A stretch of 45,731 bases of DNA from Anaerolineaceae bacterium (GCA_002699125.1 PABI01000109.1:1-45731); one strand, 5' to 3'; positions 17,422 through 26,722 are shown, counted from the stretch's first letter. Notes: generated from the sequence alone by a model not told the origin. Numbers and translations are program-made.

Positions 17422-17515
17422 TCGGTAATCAGTAAACAGTAATCAGTTTGGTCCTGCGATGGTAAACTTGTGCTAGACTGATTACTGACCACTGACCCAC
17501 TGAATACCGATTACT
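17418..17515. repeat. Word-built palindrome (AGTAATCAGTAA type)
   Basis: The left half (17418-17448) repeats AGTAATC/CAGTAA and the right half (17477-17515) repeats GATTACT/CACTGA. The two halves pair imperfectly over most of their length. It separates the second dehydrogenase gene from the toxin-antitoxin pair and shares the ACTGATTACTGACC word with the repeat at 7280-7364. Confidence 0.8.
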
Positions 17516-17532
17516 AAAATTGGAGGCGAAAA

Positions 17533-17793
17533 ATGATGCAAACAATTACTGCGACAAATGCGAAAGATGATTTGTTGGATTTGTTGCGGGCTACGGTTCG
17601 TGAGCATAAGCAGTACCGTATTGCTTTTGAGGAAGGAGGGGCTGTTCTCCTTTCGGAGGAAGAATACGAAAGCCTCCTGGAAACACTGGCGTTACTTTCG
17701 CGGCCTGGTTTTTATGAAAGCATCAAGCAAGCTGATTTGGAAATTCGGGAAGGCGATACGCTCAGCATGGACGATGTTTTTGGTGAAGAATGA
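17533..17793 (+). CDS. Phd/YefM-family antitoxin
   Basis: This 86-residue protein begins QTITATNAKDDLLDLLRATVREHKQYRIAFEEGGAVLLSEEEYESLLETL, the Phd/YefM fold that binds DNA and carries a disordered acidic tail (REGDTLSMDDVFGEE) to block the toxin. GGAGG is six bases before the ATG at 17533; an adjacent ATG at 17536 is the alternative. It overlaps the toxin start by four bases (ATGA), the usual arrangement in which the antitoxin is made first and represses its own promoter. The pair interrupts the beta-oxidation operon. Confidence 0.93.
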   Translation: MMQTITATNAKDDLLDLLRATVREHKQYRIAFEEGGAVLLSEEEYESLLETLALLSRPGFYESIKQADLEIREGDTLSMDDVFGEE

Positions 17794-18047
17794 GTGGTTA
17801 TGAGATTCGCATCACGAAGCAAGCCAAGAAAGATATTGACAAGCTGACGCCGAAACTGCGCAAGAAGCTGAAAACGATTCTGATTGAGGTGATTGCGCAA
17901 CGGCCGTATGAGGGTAAAAAGCTGTTGGGCGATCTGGCAGGTAATTATTCGTATCGCCTCAGCTATCAGGACAGAATTATTTACAGCGTTGATGAAGAAA
18001 GTCGCATTATCTACATCAAAAGGGCACGGACTCACTACGGTGATTAA
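17790..18047 (+). CDS. YoeB/Txe-family mRNA-interferase toxin
   Basis: The 85-residue basic protein has the RelE-superfamily YoeB form: ITKQAKKDIDKL, then QRPYEGKKLLGDLAGNYSYRLSYQDRIIYSVDEESRIIYIKRARTHYGD. The final R-x-H-Y is the YoeB active-site tail (Arg, His and Tyr). It would cut mRNA at the ribosome when freed from the antitoxin. It forms a coupled pair with the gene at 17533-17793. Residues expected for activity are present, so the toxin is probably functional. Confidence 0.94.
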   Translation: MSGYEIRITKQAKKDIDKLTPKLRKKLKTILIEVIAQRPYEGKKLLGDLAGNYSYRLSYQDRIIYSVDEESRIIYIKRARTHYGD

Positions 18048-18091
18048 TTAGCTGACTGAGAACGCTGCCAAAGATTAGGAGAAGTTGACAC

Positions 18092-20476
18092 ATGACATTT
18101 TCGATACAAAAAGCGGCCGTAATCGGGGCTGGCACGATGGGCGGCGGCATTGCGGCGCATCTGGCTAACATTGGCATTCCGGTAGTGCTGCTGGACATGG
18201 TTCCGCCCGATTTGAGCGAGGCGGAGAAAGATAATCCCAAAGCGCGCAACCGCATTGTACAAACCCTGTATGACCGCATGGTCAAGGCGCGGCCGGCCAA
18301 CCTGGCCCGCGCCGACCGAGGTGACCTCATCACCCTGGGCAATTTGGAAGATGATTTTGACCTCATCGCCGACTGCGACTGGATTGTGGAAGTCATCATC
18401 GAGCAGTTGCAGCCCAAGCAAGAGCTGATGGCCCGCATTGAAAAGGTGCGCAAGCCCGGCAGCATTGTCAGCAGCAACACCTCCGGCATTCCGATTAATG
18501 AGATTGCCGACGGCCGTTCCGACGAGTTCAAGCGCCACTTCCTGGGCACCCACTTTTTCAACCCGCCGCGCTATCTCAAGCTGCTGGAAGTGATTCCCAC
18601 GCCGGACACCGCCCCAGAAGTAATCGAGTTTATGAAGAAATTTGGCAGCGAAACGCTGGGCAAAGGTGTGGTGGTGTGCAAAGATACACCCAACTTTATT
18701 GCCAACCGATTCATTGCCATTGTTGGTTCTTATCTTGCCGAATACGCTTTGGAAAATGGGTACACCATTGCTGAGGTGGACGCCATCACCGGGCCGCTGG
18801 TGGGCCATCCCAAAACGGCCACCTTCCGTCTGACCGATCTGGTGGGATTGGATGTGATGATGCACGTGAACAGAAATCTGTATCCGGCCATCCCGCATGA
18901 CAAATACCGCGAAATTTTGAAGGGACCCAAAAGCACCGCGCTTAACGAAAAGCTGGCCGAAAAGGGCTGGCTGGGTAACAAAAGCGGCCAGGGCTTTTAC
19001 AAGCAGGTACGCGTGGAGGGCAAGCGGGAGTTCCATACCATCGATCCGGAAACGATGGAATATTTCAATCCGCCCAGCGTGCGTTTTGACTCGGTTGGTG
19101 CGGTGCGCAAGATTGAAGATTTGGGTGAAAGGCTGCGCAAGCTGCTGGAATTTGACGACCGTGCCGCCAATTTTGTGCGCGACACCACCTACTACATGCT
19201 GGCCTATGCTGCCTACGTCACGCCCGAAATTGCCCACTCCATTGTGGATGTGGACAACGCCAACCGCTGGGGGTTTGCCCATGAAGCCGGTCCCTTTGAG
19301 ATTTGGGACATGCTGGGCGTGGCCGACACCATCGAAAAGATGGAAGCGGCGGGGCACGATGTGGCCGACTGGGTGAAGGAGATGGTTAGCAGCGGGCATG
19401 AGAGCTTTTATAAGGACGGCCGTTACTACGATTTCAAAGCCAAAGAATATGCTCCCAAACCGATTGACAAGAAAAATATTACCGTCGCGGGCCTGCACGA
19501 GGCGGGCAAAGAGATTGCTCGTAACGACAGCGCCAGCCTGCTGGACATGGGCGACGGCGTGCTGCTGTTTGAGTTCCATGCCAAGATGAACGCCATTGAC
19601 GATCAGATCATTGCTTTGGGGCACGAGGCGTTGGCGCGATTGGACAGCGATTTTGATGCCATGGTGATTGGTAACGATGCAGACAACTTCTGCGTAGGGG
19701 CCAACCTGTTTGCCGTGGGTGTGGCTGCGGCCAACGGCATGTGGGACGATCTGAATAAGATGATTCGCGGCCTGCAATCGCTGACGTTTAATTTGCAGCA
19801 CGCGCCAAAACCGGTGGTTACGGCCGTTCAAGGCATGGCCCTCGGTGGTGGTGTGGAGATGGCTGTTGCCGGTTGGGAAACCGTCGCCGCCCACGAAAGT
19901 TACATGGGGCTTGTGGAAGTCGGCGTTGGTTTGATTCCGGCTGGCGGTGGTTGTAAAGAGCTGCTGCGCCGCAAAATTAACCCTGTGATGAAAACAGCCA
20001 ATGCGGATGTGCTGCCCGTGCTGCAGGATGTCTTTACCCAGGTTGCCACCGCCAGGGTAGGCGAATCTGCCTGGCAGAACAAGTCTATGGGTTACCTGCG
20101 CGACAGCGACATGATTATCATGAATGCCGACCATCGCCTGGCGCAGGCCAAGGCGCGTGCCCTGCAATTGGTGGCCATCGGTGCCCGTCCGCCGGAGGTG
20201 GAGAAAATTTATGCCGCCGGGCGGGATGCGCTATATGCGCTAAAGTTGGGTATTAAGAGCTTCGTCTGGGGCAATTATGCCAGCGAGCACGATGCCCTGA
20301 TCAGCGGCAAGCTGGCAAATGTGCTTACCGGCGGCGATCTGAGCGAGCCGGCCTGGGTAGACCCGTGGTACATCCTGGACCTGGAGCGGGAGGCATTCCT
20401 CTCCTTGCTCGGCGAAGAGAAAACCCGCGAGCGTATGACGCATATGCTGACAACCGGAAAACCGTTGCGGAACTAA
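18092..20476 (+). CDS. 3-hydroxyacyl-CoA dehydrogenase/enoyl-CoA hydratase fusion
   Basis: The protein has 794 residues and performs two consecutive beta-oxidation steps. The NAD-binding hydroxyacyl-CoA dehydrogenase part comes first, with GAGTMGGGIAAHLANIG at 10-26, SNTSGIPI, and GTHFFNPPRYLKLLEVI, followed by its C-terminal helical domains (GFAHEAGPFEIWD region). The enoyl-CoA hydratase/crotonase domain is at about 490-680, with the oxyanion segments NFCVGANLF and GMALGGGVEMA. This order, dehydrogenase first, is that of FadN-type proteins and opposite to FadB/FadJ. It is followed by a thiolase gene, completing the cycle. AGGAG precedes the ATG at 18092. Confidence 0.95.
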   Translation: MTFSIQKAAVIGAGTMGGGIAAHLANIGIPVVLLDMVPPDLSEAEKDNPKARNRIVQTLYDRMVKARPANLARADRGDLITLGNLEDDFDLIADCDWIVEVIIEQLQPKQELMARIEKVRKPGSIVSSNTSGIPINEIADGRSDEFKRHFLGTHFFNPPRYLKLLEVIPTPDTAPEVIEFMKKFGSETLGKGVVVCKDTPNFIANRFIAIVGSYLAEYALENGYTIAEVDAITGPLVGHPKTATFRLTDLVGLDVMMHVNRNLYPAIPHDKYREILKGPKSTALNEKLAEKGWLGNKSGQGFYKQVRVEGKREFHTIDPETMEYFNPPSVRFDSVGAVRKIEDLGERLRKLLEFDDRAANFVRDTTYYMLAYAAYVTPEIAHSIVDVDNANRWGFAHEAGPFEIWDMLGVADTIEKMEAAGHDVADWVKEMVSSGHESFYKDGRYYDFKAKEYAPKPIDKKNITVAGLHEAGKEIARNDSASLLDMGDGVLLFEFHAKMNAIDDQIIALGHEALARLDSDFDAMVIGNDADNFCVGANLFAVGVAAANGMWDDLNKMIRGLQSLTFNLQHAPKPVVTAVQGMALGGGVEMAVAGWETVAAHESYMGLVEVGVGLIPAGGGCKELLRRKINPVMKTANADVLPVLQDVFTQVATARVGESAWQNKSMGYLRDSDMIIMNADHRLAQAKARALQLVAIGARPPEVEKIYAAGRDALYALKLGIKSFVWGNYASEHDALISGKLANVLTGGDLSEPAWVDPWYILDLEREAFLSLLGEEKTRERMTHMLTTGKPLRN

Positions 20477-20479
20477 AAA

Positions 20480-20545
20480 GGAGATTGGGGACTAGAGATT
20501 GGAGATTGAGTGAAGAAAATCTCCAATAATCAATCTCCAGTCTCC
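20480..20545. repeat. Word-built palindrome (GGAGATTGG type), third of three
   Basis: The left half (20480-20509) holds GGAGATTGGGGACTAGAGATTGGAGATTG variants and the right half (20520-20545) TCTCCAATAATCAATCTCC-type complements. It starts four bases after the fusion-gene stop and ends just before the GGAG site of the thiolase gene. Confidence 0.8.
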
Positions 20546-20562
20546 GCCGAAGGAGAATTCTT

Positions 20563-21744
<1,182 letters not shown>

Positions 21745-21789
21745 TTTGGTTGAGATGGGGCCAATTCGGAAATTGGTCCAATCTACAGT

Positions 21790-21821
21790 TATGAGGAGTG
21801 AGCATCCTCAGATGCGAACGG
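21790..21821. repeat. 32-bp direct repeat, copy 1
   Basis: The 32 bases differ from copy 2 (22661-22692) at one position, the eleventh. Each copy contains the small stem TGAGGA/TCCTCA. Copy 1 lies upstream of the metal-receptor gene and copy 2 overlaps its stop codon. Confidence 0.85.
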
Positions 21822-21852
21822 GTGCCACCCAGCCGCATGTGAGAATGCTCAC
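21798..21852 (+). promoter_or_regulatory. Large hairpin with T-run in the leader of the metal-receptor gene
   Basis: The arms 21798-21816 (GTGAGCATCCTCAGATGCG) and 21834-21852 (CGCATGTGAGAATGCTCAC) pair at 17 of 19 positions and the loop holds a small GGGT/ACCC stem. TTTTT follows at once (21854-21858). It looks like a terminator or attenuator 25 bases upstream of the start at 21878. I could not match it to a cobalamin riboswitch. Confidence 0.55.
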
Positions 21853-21877
21853 TTTTTGGTTTAGCGGTGTGGTCAAA

Positions 21878-22672
21878 ATGAGGCAGGTGATTGATCAGAT
21901 GGGGCGAAAGGTGAGGGTGCCGCTACGGCCGTCTCGCATCATCTCCCTCGTGCCATCGCAAACGGAACTGCTGTTTGACCTGGGTCTGGATGATGAAATT
22001 GTGGGTGTGACCAAATTTTGCGTGCATCCGGCGGACCGTGTGGCTCAAAAGCAGACGGTGGGCGGTACGAAACAGTTTCGCTTTGATGTGATTGACCAGC
22101 TCCGGCCCGAGCTCATTCTGGGTAACAAGGAAGAGAATTATCCCGAAGGCATTGCACGACTGGCGGCATCGTATCCGGTGTGGCTAAGCGACATTTACAC
22201 GCTGGACGATGCCCTGGCCATGATCCGGCAGGTGGGGGAGCTGGTGAATAAGACGGCCGTTGCCACCCAACTCACCGAGCAAATCGAAACTAAATTTGCC
22301 GGACTGCAACCTCTGCAACGGCCGTTGCGCGTCGGCTACTTCATCTGGCAAAAACCGTTTATGGCGGCGGGCCGGCACACCTTTATTCACGATATGTTGG
22401 CCCGTTGTGGGTTTGAGAATGCGTTTGCGGTGGTGGGGAACGGCCGTTACCCTGAACTCACCCCCCAGCAAATCCGGGATGCCAACCTGGACGCCATCTT
22501 TTTATCCTCGGAGCCATTTCCCTTTGTAGAAAAGCACCGGCAGGCAGTGAGCGCGATGTATCCGGGAACGGCCGTTCATCTGGTCGATGGCGAGCTGTTT
22601 TCCTGGTACGGTAGCCGCCTGCTTAAAGCCGCTAACTATTTTCAGGAGCTCATTTCTTCTTATGAGGAGTAA
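21878..22672 (+). CDS. Helical-backbone metal receptor (BtuF/TroA-like binding protein)
   Basis: The protein has 264 residues and the class III substrate-binding fold of BtuF/FecB-type proteins: VIDQMGRKVRVP, then SRIISLVPSQTELLFDLGLDDEIVGVTKFCVHP, VGGTKQFRFDVIDQLRPELILGNKEEN, and a C-terminal lobe with FYLSSEPFPF-like sequence. It has no signal peptide or lipobox when started at 21878, and no ABC permease or ATPase is next to it, so it is probably cytoplasmic or misses its transporter. Ligand candidates are corrinoids or ferric chelates. Longer frames reaching back to 21746 run through the leader hairpin and are rejected. It is bracketed by a 32-bp direct repeat. Confidence 0.85.
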   Translation: MRQVIDQMGRKVRVPLRPSRIISLVPSQTELLFDLGLDDEIVGVTKFCVHPADRVAQKQTVGGTKQFRFDVIDQLRPELILGNKEENYPEGIARLAASYPVWLSDIYTLDDALAMIRQVGELVNKTAVATQLTEQIETKFAGLQPLQRPLRVGYFIWQKPFMAAGRHTFIHDMLARCGFENAFAVVGNGRYPELTPQQIRDANLDAIFLSSEPFPFVEKHRQAVSAMYPGTAVHLVDGELFSWYGSRLLKAANYFQELISSYEE

Positions 22673-22692
22673 GCATCCTCAGATGCGAACGG
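22661..22692. repeat. 32-bp direct repeat, copy 2
   Basis: This copy covers the last codons and TAA of the metal-receptor gene and runs 20 bases past it. It matches copy 1 except for one G-to-A change. After it the sequence diverges: GATGCGAACGGCATC makes a small local stem here instead of the long hairpin seen at copy 1. Confidence 0.85.
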
Positions 22693-22789
22693 CATCTCCA
22701 CATCGAGCCAGGTAAAGTTGCGCCCACTGTTTGCGGATCGTCGTAATAAACTTTGATTTTGGCTGTGTCGCGCAGGAAGTTGATTTTCC

Positions 22790-22972
22790 CTACTTCACAC
22801 CCCTGATGAGCAAGCCGGTGCGCTCCCGTAAGTCGACCAGCAGCAGTTCATATGTTTCGTAGAAACTTGGTATTGCAATCTGTCTTGACATTATTGATGC
22901 CATTTGTTCCTCTGGTACAATATCGTATGCCAGATGCTCTATTCCGACTTTATCTAAACTTCGGCTCCCCAA
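22790..22972 (-). pseudogene. Possible gene remnant between the metal receptor and AIPR genes
   Basis: The 350-base gap 22673-23022 has no intact gene. A minus-strand frame of 60 codons (GIEHLAYDIVPEEQMASIMSR... ending LLIRGVK) looks protein-like, and after its stop another frame continues with GKINFLRDTAKIKVYYDDP over about 22700-22790. This suggests a decayed short gene with a frameshift. I do not recognise the family. Chance open reading cannot be excluded. Confidence 0.3.
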
Positions 22973-23022
22973 TAATCGAGTTCACTTAGAGGATCATCTT
23001 TGGATTTTGCGAGGATAACTAA

Positions 23023-24798
23023 ATGATTAAGCCTTCCCTTCAAGACTTTTCGACAATTCGATCTCATCTAAAAAGATACCAGGAAGATTATGGCAAGAAT
23101 GCGCCAGACGCTTTTTACTATTTCGTGTTGAGTTTAATTTTGGATTTACAGGATGACGAAATTGAAGACGCAATAACAGATAATAATTATTTAACCCGCA
23201 TTGGTCCGGCTGGTGGCCATGATAGAGGTATAGATGCGGTCTATATTGATGATTCGGATTCAAGACCAACGATACATTTTTTTAACTGCAAATATACAGA
23301 TAGCTTCAAGAAAACATCTAATCATTTTCCCTCAGGTGAGATTGATAAGATGCTTATGTTTCTTAATGATTTAATGTCTCAAGATGAGGGCCTCAAAGAT
23401 ACTGTAAACCCAATTCTTTTTGGCAAAGTCCTAGATATCTGGAAAATTTTCGAAAACACAAATCCAAATTTTGAAATTCATCTCTGTACAAACCAATACA
23501 ATGGTTTAGAAGCGCAAGAAAAAGAAAGATTTGAAAGAGGTATTCATCAATTTTCAAACTTTAGCATTAATTATCATTTGATGGGGGATCTAATTAACCG
23601 TCTGACACGAAAGGATAAGCAAATTGTTAATGCATGTCTGAAAGCGATTGACAAAAATTACTTCGAAAAATCTGGTGGTGGTGATATTAGGGCATTAGTG
23701 GTTGATGTTGATGCGAGAGATCTTATTCGCATCGTTCTTGACAATGAGAATTTACGAGGTCAGTCAGATTTAGATGATTATTCCACGATAAATGATTATT
23801 CGATTTTAGAGGATTCGTTTGAGGATAACGTTCGTGTTTATCTGAAGCAAAGATCAAAAATTAATCGAAGTATAAGAGCTACAGCATTATCAATTGATAA
23901 TCATCGCTTTTTCTATTTTAACAATGGTATAACGATTACCTGTGAGAAATTTGAATACCGGAAAGGGCGAGCACCGGTAATTGAGTTGAAAAATTTACAA
24001 GTTGTAAATGGAAGTCAAACTATTCATGCTTTATACGATGCATTTAAGGAAGATCCTGGCAAGTTTGAGGAAATTGATATTCTGATTCGCATTTATGAGA
24101 CAAAGAATGCCGAATTGACAACAAGAATAGCCGAATATACAAATAGCCAGAATCCGGTGAGTAGTAGAGACATTCGTTCGATAGATTTTATGCAGCAAAA
24201 GCTTGAAACAGAATTTAAGGCTCTTGGATTATTTTATGAGCGTAAACGGAATCAATATAGCGGGAGTCCAAAAGCAAAAAGAATAGATGCTGCAAAGACG
24301 GGACAAGTCCTTTTTGCTTTCTATAATGGAATGCCAGCCGAAGCAAAAAATAAAAAAAGACTCATCTTTGCTGAGAAATATGAGGACATATTTAATGACA
24401 ACATCAATGCCGATAAGGTTTTGTTAGCCTATCGGCTTTTTGAGAGAATCGAAAAAGAAAAGAATGATTCAAGAGTCAGACTAATAGCTCTAACAGATGC
24501 AGATCGCTATGAAGAGGAGTCTTTTATTCTCCATGCCTCTTACTATATTTTGTTTTTGATAAGAGAATTAGGAAAGCGAGATAGTATTACCCTTGAATTT
24601 TCGAACCTTGATCAACTATGGGAACTTTATCCAGGTGCGGTAAAAATTATCAAAGAGCTTATTGATGAAGAACGGGATTCATTAACTGAACATCGAGACA
24701 AATATAATCATGCTGCATTCTTTAAATCAAATAAGCCGAAAAAATTATTTGAAGATCGGTGGGAAAAATCTGGTGGGGGACACCCCTCAGATAGGTGA
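23023..24798 (+). CDS. AIPR-family abortive-infection phage-resistance protein
   Basis: This 591-residue protein carries the AIPR core: FNNGITITCEKF at 299-310 and LQVVNGSQTIHALYDA at 325-340, which are the family's two best-conserved segments. The N-terminus has a restriction-nuclease-like pattern, GIDAVY (Asp71) then FFNCKYT (Cys89-Lys90), comparable to the Asp...Gln-x-Lys core of Mrr-like PD-(D/E)xK nucleases. It is therefore a likely single-gene phage defence nuclease; the trigger is unknown. AGGAT lies upstream of the ATG at 23023. Base use is much more A+T-rich than the neighbours, with many AGA, ATA and AAT codons, and the iterated octamer is absent, so it was probably acquired horizontally. 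No partner methylase or transposase is seen. Confidence 0.88.
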   Translation: MIKPSLQDFSTIRSHLKRYQEDYGKNAPDAFYYFVLSLILDLQDDEIEDAITDNNYLTRIGPAGGHDRGIDAVYIDDSDSRPTIHFFNCKYTDSFKKTSNHFPSGEIDKMLMFLNDLMSQDEGLKDTVNPILFGKVLDIWKIFENTNPNFEIHLCTNQYNGLEAQEKERFERGIHQFSNFSINYHLMGDLINRLTRKDKQIVNACLKAIDKNYFEKSGGGDIRALVVDVDARDLIRIVLDNENLRGQSDLDDYSTINDYSILEDSFEDNVRVYLKQRSKINRSIRATALSIDNHRFFYFNNGITITCEKFEYRKGRAPVIELKNLQVVNGSQTIHALYDAFKEDPGKFEEIDILIRIYETKNAELTTRIAEYTNSQNPVSSRDIRSIDFMQQKLETEFKALGLFYERKRNQYSGSPKAKRIDAAKTGQVLFAFYNGMPAEAKNKKRLIFAEKYEDIFNDNINADKVLLAYRLFERIEKEKNDSRVRLIALTDADRYEEESFILHASYYILFLIRELGKRDSITLEFSNLDQLWELYPGAVKIIKELIDEERDSLTEHRDKYNHAAFFKSNKPKKLFEDRWEKSGGGHPSDR

Positions 24799-24837
24799 TT
24801 GTTTTGTGGACGCTAGGCATATGTCTTTAAGATGCTT

Positions 24838-26460
24838 TCAAATGTAAATCAACTCCAATTCCTCATCTTCTACCAGCCAGATTTTGGTGGCGAACTGCTC
24901 GATGAAGTAACGATCGTGGACAACGGCCAGGATGGTGCCTTCAAACTGGCTGAGGGCTTCTTCAAACATGGTGCGCGAGGGGATGTCCAGGTGGTTGGTG
25001 GGTTCGTCCAGCAGCAGGAAGTTGCAGCCAGAAGCCACCAGGCGTGCCAGGGCCAGCCGCGCCCGTTCACCATAGCTTAATTGGGCATTGGGGCGCAGCG
25101 CATCATCTCCGGAAAACAAAAAGTAGTGCAAAAAAGAGCGGGCATCCGTCTGGTTGAGCGGGGCAACGTGCTGGATGGTGGTCAGTGGTGTCTGGTCAGG
25201 ATCAAGCAGTTCCTGCTCCTGAGCCATGTAACCCAGCTGGACGCTTTGCCCCAGCCGCACCCGTCCCGCCCTGGGTTCTAGCTGCCCGGCAATGGTGCGC
25301 AGCAGGGTAGTTTTGCCGCTGCCGTTGATCCCCGTCAGGATGATGCGCTCGCCAGCCTGGGCCTGCTGGTTGATGTTTTGCAGCAGCGGCGGATTGCCAG
25401 GGTAGCCAATCGATAAATCCTCTAAAAAGAGAACGTCTTTGCCCAGGTGTGGCGCTTCATCTAAATCGAGCTTCATTTGCCAGTTGCGCAGCGGCTTTTC
25501 GACCCGCTCGTCTGAGTCCAAATAGCGGTCCAGCTTTTTCTCGCGTGATTTGGCTTTGTTGGCCACCTTTTTGGCCAGGCGGCGCACGTTGGGCTGGCGT
25601 GGCGTGGTGCTGCGCTCCACGGAGCGGGCTTGCTCAAAGGTGCGCTGGATGTCCTGCTTCATGCGGCGGATTTCGTACTGTTGGTCTTTCCAGGTGGACA
25701 GATGTTTTTCTTGTTCGGAGAGGTATTGCTGGAGGTAGCTGCTGTAGTTGCCGGGATATTCGCGGATGGTGTGGCTGTGTGGGTTCAGATCGAGAATGCG
25801 CGTGACGGTCTGGTCCAAAAAGGCGCGGTCGTGCGAGACGATGAGGACACCGCCGCTGAAGTTGTTTAGCCACGTTTCCAGCCATTCCAACATGCCGATG
25901 TCCAGGTGGTTGGTGGGCTCGTCGAGCAGCAAAAGTTGTGGCTCATCCAGCAGGATGAGGACGAGGGCCAGGCGCGTTTTTTGCCCGCCGCTGAGGCTGC
26001 GCACGGACTGCTCTGGGTCAAGTTGATCCAGTTGAAAGGTGGCGAGAAGGGGCTGGATACGGCCGTAATCCGCCCGGTTCAATTTGTCCAAGGTGGCATC
26101 ATAAGCTAACTGGAGTTCTTCTCGCTCTGGATTTTCTGCCAACGCAAGGGCCAGTTCACCCAATTCCGCTTCCAATGCTTCAGGGTCGCCGGCGGTTTTG
26201 TGCAGCAGATCGCCCAAGGTCTGATCTTCATCGGGCAAAAAGCCCTGCGCCAGATAGCCCACGCGCAAATTGGGCGGATTGAGGGTGATGCTGCCGCTGT
26301 CCGGCCGCTCCTGGCCGGTGAGCAGGCGCATGAGCGTACTCTTGCCGCAGCCGTTGGGGCCAATTAGCCCAACGCGCTCGCCAGCATTGATGGAGAAAGT
26401 GATATTTTCAAGAATGGGGGAAAGCCCGTAGGCTTTAGAAAGATTGTGTGCCGTTAACAT
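24838..26460 (-). CDS. ABC-F family ATP-binding protein
   Basis: The protein has two ATP-binding cassettes and no membrane part, 540 residues from the ATG at 26460. Cassette 1 has Walker A GPNGCGKST, signature LSGGQ and LLDEPTNHLD; cassette 2 has GINGSGKTT, a variant signature LSYGE and LLDEPTNHLD again. A charged linker of about 80 residues between them (YEIRRMKQDIQRTFEQARS) is the ribosome-contacting helical arm of ABC-F proteins. Members relieve stalled ribosomes or protect them from antibiotics (Uup, EttA, Vga/Lsa types); which applies here is unclear. An ATG 13 codons upstream (26499) is the alternative start; neither has a strong Shine-Dalgarno site. The gene converges on the AIPR gene. 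Confidence 0.94.
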   Translation of the reverse strand: MLTAHNLSKAYGLSPILENITFSINAGERVGLIGPNGCGKSTLMRLLTGQERPDSGSITLNPPNLRVGYLAQGFLPDEDQTLGDLLHKTAGDPEALEAELGELALALAENPEREELQLAYDATLDKLNRADYGRIQPLLATFQLDQLDPEQSVRSLSGGQKTRLALVLILLDEPQLLLLDEPTNHLDIGMLEWLETWLNNFSGGVLIVSHDRAFLDQTVTRILDLNPHSHTIREYPGNYSSYLQQYLSEQEKHLSTWKDQQYEIRRMKQDIQRTFEQARSVERSTTPRQPNVRRLAKKVANKAKSREKKLDRYLDSDERVEKPLRNWQMKLDLDEAPHLGKDVLFLEDLSIGYPGNPPLLQNINQQAQAGERIILTGINGSGKTTLLRTIAGQLEPRAGRVRLGQSVQLGYMAQEQELLDPDQTPLTTIQHVAPLNQTDARSFLHYFLFSGDDALRPNAQLSYGERARLALARLVASGCNFLLLDEPTNHLDIPSRTMFEEALSQFEGTILAVVHDRYFIEQFATKIWLVEDEELELIYI

Positions 26461-26635
26461 GAGTTTACCCAGAGCGGCTGGCTTAAGGCCAACACGCATT
26501 TTCCCGTTAGGGAGAAGTTTCAGAAATCAGGAAGAACATTTGGGTGAACTCAGTCTGTCATTGGCCTACCTCGAATAAATATGCTCCTAATTATCCAAAA
26601 CTATGCTGATCTGGCAAATGATGTCGAAAAAGCAA

Positions 26636-26722
26636 TCACGAATGGGACGAATGGACGAATAACACGAATTTTCCTCTTAAAGATATTCGTTTCATTCGCT
26701 GATTCGTAAAATTCGTGGTGAG
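26636..26722. repeat. Word-built palindrome (CACGAAT type)
   Basis: The left half (26636-26669) repeats ACGAAT four times at 8-10-base intervals and the right half (26684-26722) repeats ATTCG(T/C) four times, so the halves pair in several registers. It lies in the 607-base divergent gap 26461-27067 between the ABC-F gene and the helicase gene. The stretch 26461-26635 shows nothing I can identify. Confidence 0.8.

Noticed and set aside
18044..20167. 707-codon minus-strand open frame opposite the hydroxyacyl-CoA dehydrogenase fusion
   Set aside because: It mirrors a clearly real gene with all family motifs; its His-rich composition is that of an antisense shadow in G+C-rich codons.
21746..21877. 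N-terminal extension of the metal receptor
   Set aside because: It would translate the leader hairpin and repeat; the domain starts after 21878.
21798..21877. Cobalamin riboswitch
   Set aside because: The core segments of that riboswitch are not visible; only a simple hairpin with T-run is present.
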